Shown: one piece after another, positions 1-7,486 of the stretch | How positions within the stretch are numbered: position 1 is the first letter of the stretch | Layout: each line of letters begins with the position of its first letter | Made by a program: the position numbers and the translations under genes | Assembly (NCBI GenBank): GCA_018242525.1 | Contig: JAFEBS010000023.1 | Location: 1 to 64,000, forward strand | Direction: 5' to 3' | DNA from: Planctomycetota bacterium | GTDB lineage: Bacteria; Planctomycetota; Planctomycetia; Planctomycetales; Planctomycetaceae | Length of the DNA stretch: 64,000 nucleotides | The notes under the pieces: model-generated | Databases searched by the model: none | The model's input: the letters and a program-made list of their open reading frames with translations, nothing else | Told to the model about the DNA's origin: nothing

Positions 1-154
1 ATCGCGCCACATGTCGACTCTACAGCGGATATGACGATTGCGTCTTAACCCTTGGGATTTTCGTGAGAAAAATCGTTACCCGCGCCGGGTCTGGTTTCGA
101 TTGCGGGCAGTGGTACAATCCAAAAACTTCGAGAATTCCTACGAGGGGATCGAT

Positions 155-376
155 ATGAGCAGTGTCACAGTGGAACTGGAGCCTCAACAGGACTGAAAGC
201 GTTTTCAAATGCCGGCCGCGCTAAAGACGCGGCTGAGTTCGTTGCTGGATGAGCAGGACAAAACCGGAAAGATCAGCACGGCTGAACGCGCGGAGGCTCA
301 GGCGCTGACGGAACTTGTGGATTTGCTTTCGCTGATGAAGTTCCGAGCTGAACGTGCGGGGCATCACCAGCGATGA
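155..376 (+). pseudogene. Remnant of a small antitoxin-like / addiction-type hypothetical gene
   Basis: One frame begins with ATG at 155 (MSSVTVELEP...), meets a TGA at 194-196 and then stays open to a TGA at 374-376. The second part reads as a charged helical tail (LLDEQDKTGKIS...ERAEAQALTELVDLLSLMKFRAERAG). From memory, planctomycetes and cyanobacteria have short hypothetical proteins with an N-terminal beta strand starting 'SSVTVELEP' and this kind of ER-EA-LTELVDLLSL tail. Here the middle appears deleted and the join carries a stop, so I read it as a broken gene. The alternative is chance coding potential. No partner toxin is visible. Confidence 0.4.
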
Positions 377-550
377 GCGCTCCGATTCCTGTGCGACTGA
401 GCTGGTGAAATGAACCGCACGGCCATTCTGTTGATTCGTCGGGAGTTGGTTTTGCTGAACCGGTTTCCGCAATAGCTAAGTACGTTCGAGTGTTCCGGCC
501 GCAATTCCATACCCTCAAATCGCTTACGACTGCTATTCTCACCTCCGGGA

Positions 551-587
551 ATTTTTGACAATTAAAACAGCGGTGGTTGTCAAAAAT
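551..587. promoter_or_regulatory. Perfect 11-bp inverted repeat, likely SufR-type operator
   Basis: ATTTTTGACAA at 551-561 and TTGTCAAAAAT at 577-587 are exact inverted copies separated by 15 bp. The right arm overlaps a putative -35 element (TTGTCA, 577-582), which is followed 16 bp later by a -10-like TAGAAT (599-604). The regulator gene starts at 650. The geometry fits autorepression by a dimeric winged-helix regulator. Confidence 0.6.
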
Positions 588-604
588 GATCGGCTCGGTA
601 GAAT
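577..604 (+). promoter_or_regulatory. Putative sigma-70-type promoter of the suf regulator
   Basis: TTGTCA at 577-582 and TAGAAT at 599-604 are 16 bp apart, 46 bp upstream of the ATG at 650. The -35 box lies inside the right arm of the inverted repeat. Confidence 0.4.
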
Positions 605-649
605 CGATCGGAGTCAGGTGGTTACCGACCCGGTTGGGATTGAGGCGTC

Positions 650-1276
650 ATGAAGGTCACTGTGGAAGAGGGAGATGAACAGTTTCTGCAGCAGCTGCAT
701 CAGGCTGGTGGGGGAACGGTTCAAGAGCTGTGCGACGCGGCTGGCGTGACGGCCACTGCGATTCGTCAGCGTCTAACTCGTTTGCAGGCCTTGGGTTTTG
801 TGGAACGGACGACGGTTCGTTCCGGCCGTGGGCGACCTCATCATGCCTATCGTGTGACTGATGTCGGACGGCAGCAGTTTGGCGACAATTACGCCGAATT
901 GGCGCTGCTGCTCTGGGATGAATTGCACGGAATTGAAGAGCCGATCGTTCGCGAGCGGGTCACGAACCGGATTCGGGAAGCTCTGGTGCGACGCTACGGG
1001 GCGTCGGTCCGCGGGGAATCGCTGGTTCAGCGGTTGGACGAGCTGCGGTCGACATTGTCCGACCATGGTTTTCGAGTGGAAGTGGATTCCAGGGGCCTGT
1101 TTCCGGTGTTGCGGGAGACCAATTGCCCGTACCACGAACTGGCTCAACGGGATTCCGGGATTTGTGAATTGGAGCAGCAGGTGTTCGAGCAGGTGCTCGG
1201 CACTCCCTTGAAGTTGGCCTCCTGTTGCCGGGATGGACATGCCTGCTGCGAGTTTCACCCCGTTCCGGCAGGGTGA
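650..1276 (+). CDS. SufR-like winged-helix iron-sulfur regulator
   Basis: This 208-residue DeoR/ArsR-like protein has an N-terminal winged helix-turn-helix (about residues 10-75, recognition helix around TATAIRQRLTRLQ, wing at RSGRGRPHHAYRVT). The C-terminal half is cysteine-rich: C159, C172, C192, C193, C199 and C200. C159-x12-C172 resembles the spacing of the Fe-S ligands in cyanobacterial SufR, where loss of a [4Fe-4S] cluster relieves repression of suf genes. It lies directly upstream of nuoB-sufCBD in the same direction, and a strong inverted repeat overlaps its promoter, so autoregulation and control of the downstream genes are likely. The family and context are well supported; the exact cluster ligands are inferred. 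Confidence 0.8.
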   Translation: MKVTVEEGDEQFLQQLHQAGGGTVQELCDAAGVTATAIRQRLTRLQALGFVERTTVRSGRGRPHHAYRVTDVGRQQFGDNYAELALLLWDELHGIEEPIVRERVTNRIREALVRRYGASVRGESLVQRLDELRSTLSDHGFRVEVDSRGLFPVLRETNCPYHELAQRDSGICELEQQVFEQVLGTPLKLASCCRDGHACCEFHPVPAG

Positions 1277-1292
1277 TTGAACGTGACTTTTT

Positions 1293-1311
1293 CGCTGAAC
1301 GTGAATCAGCG
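1293..1311. other. Short inverted repeat between regulator and nuoB
   Basis: CGCTGA (1293-1298) and TCAGCG (1306-1311) form a 6-bp stem with a 7-nt loop in the 148-bp gap before nuoB. No T-tract follows, so it may be an RNA hairpin or a weak regulator site. Confidence 0.25.
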
Positions 1312-1424
1312 CGACGGATTATGGCGATTGGTTAAGCCGGTTGAGATGAATCGGGCCGCGGATACTGGTAGAGTTTTGGGCTGAGTCGCGGTGCCGCGAG
1401 ATTCCCAGACAGCGTACTGTACGA

Positions 1425-2003
1425 ATGGATGGAACGAGCATGACCCCCTGGATTGAAGGTCGGTTTGAAGAAAACGTGATCACGACGTCTCTGGAACAGG
1501 CGATGAACTGGGCCAGGCAGTCGAGCATCTGGCCGATGACGTTTGGATTGGCCTGTTGTGCCATCGAAATGATGGCGGCCGGTGCCAGTCGCTACGACAT
1601 GGATCGCTTCGGTGCCGGTGCCTTCCGGGCCACGCCGCGCCAGGCGGATCTGATGATTGTCGCCGGAACGGTGACGTACAAGATGGCCAGTCGCGTTCGC
1701 CGCCTGTACGAGCAAATGCCCGACCCCAAGTACGTGATCGCCATGGGTGCCTGCACCGTCGGTGGCGGTCCCTATTTCAAGTATGGCTATCACGTGGTGA
1801 AGGGTGTGGACCTGGTGGTGCCGGTGGACGTCTACGTTCCCGGGTGTCCTCCCCGTCCCGAAGCGCTGCTCGAAGGTTTGATGCGAATCCAGGACAAGAT
1901 CAAGGCAAAGAAGATTACCCGTGGTCAGGAAGTGATGCCCGTTCCGCATCACACCGGACGTGTGGGTCTGCCACAGTCGATGTCGCTGGCGGAATTGGCC
2001 TAG
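1425..2003 (+). CDS. nuoB: NADH-quinone oxidoreductase subunit B (NuoB) homologue
   Basis: This is the 20-kDa/PSST subunit of complex I, which carries the N2 [4Fe-4S] cluster. The diagnostic cysteines are all present: adjacent pair in [10 protein letters not shown], one in [11 protein letters not shown] and one in [11 protein letters not shown]. At 192 residues the length is normal. An in-frame ATG at 1440 (MTPWIEGR) is an alternative start. The surprising part is the context: no other nuo gene is in the window, and nuoB ends only 34 bp before sufC, inside what looks like a suf operon. It could be the normal complex I subunit kept apart from the other nuo genes, or a second copy. Family assignment is very sure, role in this operon uncertain. 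Confidence 0.92.
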   Translation: MDGTSMTPWIEGRFEENVITTSLEQAMNWARQSSIWPMTFGLACCAIEMMAAGASRYDMDRFGAGAFRATPRQADLMIVAGTVTYKMASRVRRLYEQMPDPKYVIAMGACTVGGGPYFKYGYHVVKGVDLVVPVDVYVPGCPPRPEALLEGLMRIQDKIKAKKITRGQEVMPVPHHTGRVGLPQSMSLAELA

Positions 2004-2037
2004 GTTTCCAGGTTTCTGTTGAGGATTTGTATTCGAT

Positions 2038-2868
2038 ATGTCCAGCCTGCTGAAGATTACCGACCTGCATGTGTCCGTCGACGACAAGCCGATTTTGAAG
2101 GGTGTCAGCCTGGAAATTCGTCAGGGCGAAGTTCACGCCTTGATGGGCCCGAACGGGTCTGGCAAAAGTACTCTGGCGTACACGCTGGTTGGTCATCCGA
2201 AATATGAGATCACGGGCGGATCGATCGAGATCGACGGGGTCAACGTGAATGAACTGGATCCGTGCGAACGTGCCCGAAAGGGTTTGTTCCTGGCGTTTCA
2301 GTACCCGGTGACGATTCCCGGGGTCAAAGTAGCGGATTTTCTGCGTCACGCGGTGACGAACATTCGTACCCCCAATCGCAAAGAGGGCGAAGGCCTGATC
2401 CCGATGCGTGAGTTCCGCAAGGAACTGAAGGAACGCATGGAAGAGTTGGGGATGGATATCGAGTTTGCCCGTCGCTATTTGAACGAAGGGTTTTCCGGGG
2501 GGGAAAAGAAGCGGATGGAGATCCTGCAACTGGCGATGTTGCAGCCGAAGTTCGCGATCCTCGACGAAACCGACAGCGGTCTGGACAGTGATGCCGTGCG
2601 CGTGGTCAGTGAAGGTCTGCGGAAGCTTTCCGGCCCGCAGATGGGTTCGCTGATCATCACCCACCACGAGCGACTGCTGGAATACAACGTTCCTCAATTC
2701 ACGCATGTGATCCTGGCGGGACGGATCGTCGAAACGGGCGATGCTTCGCTGGCTCATGAACTGCATAACCATGGATACACGGCCGTTCGTGAACGGCACC
2801 CGGCCGAAGCCGCGGAAGAAGAGGAACGGCAGGCCAAAGCGAAAAAAGCCGTCGGCGTCGGCGTGTAG
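2038..2868 (+). CDS. sufC: Fe-S cluster assembly ATPase SufC
   Basis: This cytoplasmic ABC-type ATPase powers the SufBC2D scaffold. The Walker A motif GPNGSGKST is at about residues 37-45. The signature appears in its SufC form (FSGGEKKRMEILQLAML), followed by Walker B with LDETDSGLD and the switch histidine in ITHHERLL. At 276 residues it is a little longer than typical SufC (about 250) because of a charged, Ala/Glu/Lys-rich tail of about 25 residues after the fold. It lies 34 bp after nuoB and 133 bp before sufB, with sufD following, so it belongs to the suf operon. Confidence 0.95.
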   Translation: MSSLLKITDLHVSVDDKPILKGVSLEIRQGEVHALMGPNGSGKSTLAYTLVGHPKYEITGGSIEIDGVNVNELDPCERARKGLFLAFQYPVTIPGVKVADFLRHAVTNIRTPNRKEGEGLIPMREFRKELKERMEELGMDIEFARRYLNEGFSGGEKKRMEILQLAMLQPKFAILDETDSGLDSDAVRVVSEGLRKLSGPQMGSLIITHHERLLEYNVPQFTHVILAGRIVETGDASLAHELHNHGYTAVRERHPAEAAEEEERQAKAKKAVGVGV

Positions 2869-2901
2869 TTGGATTCCAGGTTCTGACCTTGTGACTTTGT
2901 A

Positions 2902-2917
2902 CGACGGTCAACCGTCG
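2902..2917. other. Palindrome between sufC and sufB
   Basis: CGACGGT (2902-2908) and ACCGTCG (2911-2917) are exact inverted copies 2 bp apart. They could form a small intercistronic hairpin or a repressor site. There is no T-tract. Confidence 0.3.
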
Positions 2918-2974
2918 AACGCGGTCCCCTGTCTCGTGAGCCGCGACGTTCACCGGGCAGCAGTAGACTGATAA

Positions 2975-2994
2975 TCCCGCTCATGCGGGAGGAG
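2975..2994 (+). promoter_or_regulatory. Hairpin abutting the sufB ribosome-binding site
   Basis: TCCCGC (2975-2980), loop TCAT, and GCGGGA (2985-2990) form a perfect 6-bp stem. Its last base begins the AGGAG Shine-Dalgarno sequence (2990-2994), 7 nt before the sufB ATG at 3002. The stem could tune sufB translation or protect the downstream mRNA. Confidence 0.4.
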
Positions 2995-3001
2995 ATTAAT
3001 C

Positions 3002-4420
3002 ATGAGTACCGATACACCGGTTCTGGATAATGATGTTGGCGTCGGCGAATACCAGTTTGGTTTCCACGACCCCACGGACAAATACGTGTTTCAAAGCCGC
3101 AAGGGGATCGACCGGACCATTGTCCAGCAGATCTCGGAAATGAAAAAAGAGCCGGCATGGATGCGGGATTTCCGGCTGGAAGCGCTGGACATCTTCTTCA
3201 AGAAGCCGATGCCCACCTGGGGCGGCGACATGAGTGACCTGAATTTCCAGGACATTTTCTACTATGTGAAGGCGTCCTCGGGACAGGAGAAGAGCTGGGA
3301 CGATGTCCCGGAAGACATTCGCAAGACGTACGACCGCCTGGGAATTCCGGAAGCCGAAAAGAAGTACCTGGCCGGGGTTAAGGCGCAGTACGAATCCGAA
3401 GTGGTTTACGGCAGCCTGCAGGAGGACCTGACCAGGCAGGGCGTGTTGTTCACCGACACTGATTCGGCCGTGCGCGACTACCCGGACCTGGTGCGTGAAT
3501 ACTTCGGCACGATCATCCCGTCCTCGGACAACAAGTTCGCGGCCCTGAATTCGGCCGTCTGGTCCGGCGGTTCCTTCATCTATGTGCCGAAGGGAGTTCA
3601 CATCGAATTCCCGCTGCAGGCGTACTTCCGGATCAACACCCAGAACATGGGTCAGTTTGAGCGGACGCTGATCATCGTCGACGAGGGGGCTTCGGTCCAT
3701 TACGTTGAAGGCTGTACGGCTCCGACCTACAGCAGCGACAGCCTGCATTCGGCGGTTGTGGAAATCGTGGTCAAGCGTGGCGGCCGCTGCCGCTACACGA
3801 CAATCCAGAACTGGTCGAACAACGTTTACAACCTGGTCACCAAGCGCGCCATGGCGTACGGCGATTCGCTGATGGAATGGGTCGACGGGAACCTGGGATC
3901 GAAGCTGACCATGAAGTATCCGGCCATCTACCTGATGGAACCGGGTGCTCGTGGCGAAACGTTGTCGATCGCCTTCGCAGGTAAGGGACAGCATCAGGAC
4001 GCCGGAGCCAAGATGGTGCACTGTGCCCCGCACACGTCCAGCCGGGTGATCTCCAAGAGCATCTCGAAGGATGGCGGTCGGGCCAGCTATCGCGGCCTGG
4101 TGAAGGCGACTCACGACGCGCATCACTGCAAAAGCAATGTGGTCTGTGACGCCCTGATCCTGGATTCGCACAGCCGCAGCGATACCTATCCGTACATCGA
4201 GGCCAACCAGGACAATCTGACGATCGAGCACGAAGCCTCGGTCTCGAAGATCGCCGAAGAACAGTTGCTGTACCTGATGAGTCGCGGGATGACCGAAGCA
4301 GAAGCCTCGGCCATGATCGTGACCGGCTTCATCGAACCGCTCGTCAAGGAACTGCCGATGGAATATGCCGTGGAAATGAACCGGCTGATTGAACTGCAGA
4401 TGGAAGGCAGCGTGGGGTAA
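3002..4420 (+). CDS. sufB: Fe-S cluster assembly scaffold protein SufB
   Basis: SufB is the scaffold subunit on which clusters are built within SufBC2D. The 472-residue length is normal for the family. Recognisable stretches are the N-terminal [19 protein letters not shown], the beta-helix core ([20 protein letters not shown]), VEGCTAPTY, and the C-terminal [18 protein letters not shown] with [22 protein letters not shown]. The start is supported by AGGAG at 2990-2994. It follows sufC and is separated from sufD by a 270-bp gap that carries a palindromic repeat, so sufD may be less tightly coupled. Confidence 0.96.
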   Translation: MSTDTPVLDNDVGVGEYQFGFHDPTDKYVFQSRKGIDRTIVQQISEMKKEPAWMRDFRLEALDIFFKKPMPTWGGDMSDLNFQDIFYYVKASSGQEKSWDDVPEDIRKTYDRLGIPEAEKKYLAGVKAQYESEVVYGSLQEDLTRQGVLFTDTDSAVRDYPDLVREYFGTIIPSSDNKFAALNSAVWSGGSFIYVPKGVHIEFPLQAYFRINTQNMGQFERTLIIVDEGASVHYVEGCTAPTYSSDSLHSAVVEIVVKRGGRCRYTTIQNWSNNVYNLVTKRAMAYGDSLMEWVDGNLGSKLTMKYPAIYLMEPGARGETLSIAFAGKGQHQDAGAKMVHCAPHTSSRVISKSISKDGGRASYRGLVKATHDAHHCKSNVVCDALILDSHSRSDTYPYIEANQDNLTIEHEASVSKIAEEQLLYLMSRGMTEAEASAMIVTGFIEPLVKELPMEYAVEMNRLIELQMEGSVG

Positions 4421-4490
4421 TCGACCGTGGCGGTCATCGGGGAACTGGAACGGCGCGAGATTCTTCCAATTGAGTGCGTGCAGACCGGTC

Positions 4491-4510
4491 CCTCGCTGGC
4501 GCGTCGGGCT
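4491..4510. repeat. 20-bp dispersed exact repeat (copy 1)
   Basis: The 20 bases at 4491-4510 recur exactly and in the same orientation at 62093-62112. Both copies are intergenic and next to other palindromic repeats. Confidence 0.6.
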
Positions 4511-4512
4511 AC

Positions 4513-4612
4513 CAGCCCGCGGAAAAAGGGGTCTGACCCTCTCCGGGCATGGTCTTTTCAAGGTGAATCCATTGCCCTCCAAAGGGTCAGACCCCTTTTT
4601 CCACGGATTGCT
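4513..4612. repeat. Palindromic intergenic repeat (copy 1)
   Basis: Within the sufB-sufD gap, the 18 bases at 4523-4540 and 4583-4600 are perfect inverted copies (AAAAAGGGGTCTGACCCT and its reverse complement), with weaker complementarity outside them. The same element occurs at 63639-63727 in reverse orientation, degenerated in one arm. It behaves like a REP-type or miniature palindromic element. As RNA it would fold between sufB and sufD and could attenuate or stabilise the transcript. Confidence 0.7.
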
Positions 4613-4690
4613 GGTGTGCTGTAATCAAGCGTGTAATTGATGGTTGACGCCGCAATCGGTGTTGCTGTCCCCGAAGTGACCAAGTGAATT

Positions 4691-6013
4691 ATGTCTGCGA
4701 CCCTCTCTTCTGTTCGACCAACCTCGTTTGATGCTGCCGCGTTTGAGCAGTTCCTCGCCACACGCACGGAGCCTGCCTGGGCGACGGATCTGCGGCGTCG
4801 TGCGTTCGAGGCGTATCGGGAATCCCTGGTGACGGAACTCGATCCCGAAGAGTGGAAGCGGGTCGACATCCGGGCGTTTCGTCCCGAGAAGTTTTCCATC
4901 CCGGCCGCATCGACTTCGACCGGTGCCGTCGAAACCCTGCTCGCTGACCGGGCCGAATTCGCAGGAGCGGTCTCGCATTCTGATGGGACGTGTACTCGGG
5001 CGACACTCAGCGACAAGTGGGCTCAACAGGGGGTCCTGCTTGGCAACCTGAGCGACCTGATTCAGACGCACGGCGACATTTTGAAGCCGCACCTGATGAC
5101 GCGAGCGGTCAAGCCGGATGCCGATCGGTTCTCGGCGTGGCACGGTGCCTTCTGGACCGGCGGAACCGTGCTGTATGTCCCTCGCAACGTTGAAGTCAAC
5201 GAACCGCTGTACAGCCTGATCGGCCTGGGTGCCGAGGCGGCGGCGGATTTCAGTCACACGCTGATCATTCTGGAAGAAGGTGCCAGCGCGACATTGCTGG
5301 AAGAAACTTCGTCCGCGTCGGCCGATGCCACTGGTGTTCACGTCGGTGCCGTCGAATTACTGCTGGCACCCCGCTCCAACCTGCGTTACGTCCAACTGCA
5401 GAACTGGAACGACAAGGTCTGGCACTTCGCGCACCAGGTGGGACGGGTCGAAGCGGATGCCTATCTGCAATGGACAGTCGGCGGCCTGGGGGCGCGACTC
5501 GCTCACATTCACCAGGAAGTTTTCCTGGATGGACGCGGAGCGTCGGCGGAAGTAAACGGCGTGACGTTTGCGACCGACAAGCAATTGATCTCGTACTACA
5601 CCCAGCAGACACACAACGCCCCGAACACCCGCAGCGACCTGTTGTACAAGGACGTTGTCCGGGACAAGGCCCGCTGCATCTGGCGTGGCATGATCAAGGT
5701 TGCCAAGGACGCGCAGCGGACCGACGGTTATCAACGCAACGACGGCCTGATCATGAGCGACACCTGTCGCGTGGATGCGATTCCCGGCCTGGAAATCGAA
5801 GCCGACGACGTGCGCTGCACGCATGGTGCCACCTGCGGCCGCGTCGATGAAGAGCAACTCTTCTACTGCATGTGCCGCGGCCTGACTCGATCCGAAGCGA
5901 TGCATGTGATCGTGGAAGGCTTCTTCCAGCGAGTCTACGATCGGATCCCCGTCGAAATTGTCCGCGAAACCCTGGGCCACGCCGTGGAACGAAAACTGGG
6001 CATTGGCGGGTAG
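4691..6013 (+). CDS. sufD: Fe-S cluster assembly protein SufD
   Basis: SufD is the SufB paralogue and partner in the SufBC2D complex, needed for iron acquisition and assembly in studied bacteria. The protein has 440 residues, normal for the family. Typical stretches are FWTGGTVLYVPRNVEVNEPL in the core and, near the C-terminus, HGATCGRVDEEQLFYCMCRGLTRSEA followed by RIPVEI. The ATG at 4691 has no strong ribosome-binding site. It sits after sufB in the same direction and 65 bp before the Rieske gene. Confidence 0.94.
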   Translation: MSATLSSVRPTSFDAAAFEQFLATRTEPAWATDLRRRAFEAYRESLVTELDPEEWKRVDIRAFRPEKFSIPAASTSTGAVETLLADRAEFAGAVSHSDGTCTRATLSDKWAQQGVLLGNLSDLIQTHGDILKPHLMTRAVKPDADRFSAWHGAFWTGGTVLYVPRNVEVNEPLYSLIGLGAEAAADFSHTLIILEEGASATLLEETSSASADATGVHVGAVELLLAPRSNLRYVQLQNWNDKVWHFAHQVGRVEADAYLQWTVGGLGARLAHIHQEVFLDGRGASAEVNGVTFATDKQLISYYTQQTHNAPNTRSDLLYKDVVRDKARCIWRGMIKVAKDAQRTDGYQRNDGLIMSDTCRVDAIPGLEIEADDVRCTHGATCGRVDEEQLFYCMCRGLTRSEAMHVIVEGFFQRVYDRIPVEIVRETLGHAVERKLGIGG

Positions 6014-6078
6014 TGCCTGTTTTGTGCCTTTCCGTTGCCGAGCCTTCCGCCATTTGACCTCAGCCAGATCAACAACCT

Positions 6079-6393
6079 ATGTCTGAATTTGAACGAGTTG
6101 CCGCCGTCAGTGAGATTGCTCCGGGAGGCCGGTTGTCGATCCTGGTCGACGATGTTCCGTCGCTGCTGATTCGGATTGAGGATGACTTCTTCGCCATCGA
6201 AGACGTTTGTTCGCACGATGGTCAGCCGCTGACGAATGGTCCGGTCTCGGATTGCTCCATCACCTGTCCGCGTCACGGTGCCCGCTTTGATTTGCGCACC
6301 GGTCAACCGCAATGTATGCCGGCGATCGAACCGATTGAAACGTTTGAAGTCCAGGTTCGCGACGGCGACGTTTATGTAAGGTCCCGATCATGA
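6079..6393 (+). CDS. Rieske-type [2Fe-2S] ferredoxin
   Basis: A small soluble Rieske protein of 104 residues. Both cluster-binding boxes are complete: C-x-H in VCSHDGQPL and C-x2-H in CPRHGARFD, about 18 residues apart, giving the two-Cys two-His ligand set. The small size matches ferredoxins of the non-haem oxygenase type, not bc1 Rieske subunits. No oxygenase gene is nearby. It lies between sufD and the DUF59 gene, an arrangement that suggests an electron carrier for, or a client of, cluster assembly. Confidence 0.9.
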   Translation: MSEFERVAAVSEIAPGGRLSILVDDVPSLLIRIEDDFFAIEDVCSHDGQPLTNGPVSDCSITCPRHGARFDLRTGQPQCMPAIEPIETFEVQVRDGDVYVRSRS

Positions 6394-6926
6394 CCGAAGA
6401 CACCACTGTCGACACCGCCCCAACCCCGGAAGCCAGCCCTGCCCCGGCACCTGTGGCCGCAACACCTGTTGCTCCCGTCGCGGCATCGCACTGCTGTTCC
6501 GAAACGCATTCGGCTCCCGCCCTGTTGCCGGTCGCCGCCAGTCCCGTGCCCGTTGTCGGCGGCGGCTGTTGTTCCGGAGCCACGGAATGCTCGACCGAGG
6601 CCAAGCCGGACGCAGCGGCTGAGGCCCCGGTGGATGACGCCGCGCTGATTGAAGCATTGCGCGAAGTGATCGACCCGGAACTGATGATCAACATCGTCGA
6701 CCTGGGTCTGGTCTATTCGATCAATCACACGGATCGCAAAGTGAATGTCGACATGACCCTGACCAGCCCCGCCTGCCCGGCTGGCCCGCAGATCATCATG
6801 CAATCAAAACTGGCACTGGAAAAAGTGCCCGGAGTCGACGTTGCCGAAATCAAATTGACGATGTCCCCCCCGTGGACCCCCGCCCGCATGACCGACGAAG
6901 CTCGCGATCAATTGGGGATTTTTTAG
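6390..6926 (+). CDS. DUF59/MIP18-family Fe-S assembly factor (SufT-like) with Cys-rich N-terminus
   Basis: The C-terminal ~93 residues form a DUF59 domain (ALIEALREVIDPELMINIVDLGLVYSI ... VDMTLTSPACPAGPQI), with the conserved reactive cysteine in TSPACPAG. Such proteins (SufT, the eukaryotic MIP18/CIAO2 family) help deliver clusters to targets. The first ~85 residues are an Ala/Pro/Val-rich, probably disordered extension with cysteine pairs (SHCCSETH, GGGCCSGATEC). That is unusual and might bind metal or a cluster in transit. The start overlaps the Rieske stop by 4 bp (ATGA), so the two are translationally coupled. Confidence 0.85.
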   Translation: MTEDTTVDTAPTPEASPAPAPVAATPVAPVAASHCCSETHSAPALLPVAASPVPVVGGGCCSGATECSTEAKPDAAAEAPVDDAALIEALREVIDPELMINIVDLGLVYSINHTDRKVNVDMTLTSPACPAGPQIIMQSKLALEKVPGVDVAEIKLTMSPPWTPARMTDEARDQLGIF

Positions 6927-6980
6927 GCGAAGGCCAGATTCACCGTCCGGATCTCGCTGGGAAGGCCGCTCTAAGGTAGC

Positions 6981-6999
6981 CCTGTCGCTCCGCGACAGG
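6981..6999. terminator. Hairpin closing the suf operon
   Basis: CCTGTCGC (6981-6988), loop TCC, and GCGACAGG (6992-6999) form a perfect 8-bp stem in the 80-bp gap between the DUF59 gene and the convergent SUKH gene. It lacks a T-run, so it may act as a bidirectional structural terminator or be a small palindromic repeat. Confidence 0.45.
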
Positions 7000-7006
7000 T
7001 GGCGAG

Positions 7007-7468
7007 TTAAAGTTGCAGGAATCGGGCCAGCCACTCGTCGAATGATGCGGCCTGCTCGACGACTTCACCGATGTCATGATCGAACAGCCAGACCGTCGCA
7101 TCGTCCGACCGCGACTGTGTGGCCGTCAATTGTCGAAATGCGAAGAAGTTCCCCGAGGAGTCGATGGCGAAAGCGGCGCACCCGCCTTCCGGTTCCAAAC
7201 GCCAGCGCCGCGTCTCGGTGACGGACTGTTTGGGCGTGAGGAACTGCTGCACGTCGCCGTACCCGGCCTGGTGCTCCACGACCAACTGCAGAAGTTCTGG
7301 TGTGTAGACCGCACCGCAAGCCAGCGCAAACTGCCGGTACGATTCGGGCCAGAGCACGCCGAGCGCCGCTTCCGCGTCAGCAAGTTGCACCGCGGTGGCC
7401 GGCCGAAGTCGCTTACCGGCGTGGAACCGTTTGGCAAATGCCAGATGTATTTCGGATGGATCGGTCAT
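7007..7468 (-). CDS. SMI1/KNR4 (SUKH) family protein
   Basis: This 153-residue cytoplasmic protein shows the SUKH fold pattern: an N-terminal helix (AVQLADAEAALGVLWPESYRQFALACGAVYTP), the strand region CAAFAIDSSGNFFAFRQL and an acidic tail (TVWLFDHDIGEVVEQAASFDEWLARFLQL). SUKH proteins often act as immunity proteins for polymorphic toxins, but many are lone genes of unknown role, and no toxin is adjacent. The ATG at 7468 has a GGAG six bases upstream. A TTG at 7486 would add six residues. The gene converges on the suf operon. Confidence 0.7.
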   Translation of the reverse strand: MTDPSEIHLAFAKRFHAGKRLRPATAVQLADAEAALGVLWPESYRQFALACGAVYTPELLQLVVEHQAGYGDVQQFLTPKQSVTETRRWRLEPEGGCAAFAIDSSGNFFAFRQLTATQSRSDDATVWLFDHDIGEVVEQAASFDEWLARFLQL

Positions 7469-7486
7469 ATGCACTCCCTCGTTCAA

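Noticed and set aside
2996..4582. A 528-codon minus-strand frame opposite sufB
   Set aside because: It lies entirely opposite a well-recognised gene and has the composition (His/Arg/Asp-rich) of antisense frames in GC-rich DNA.
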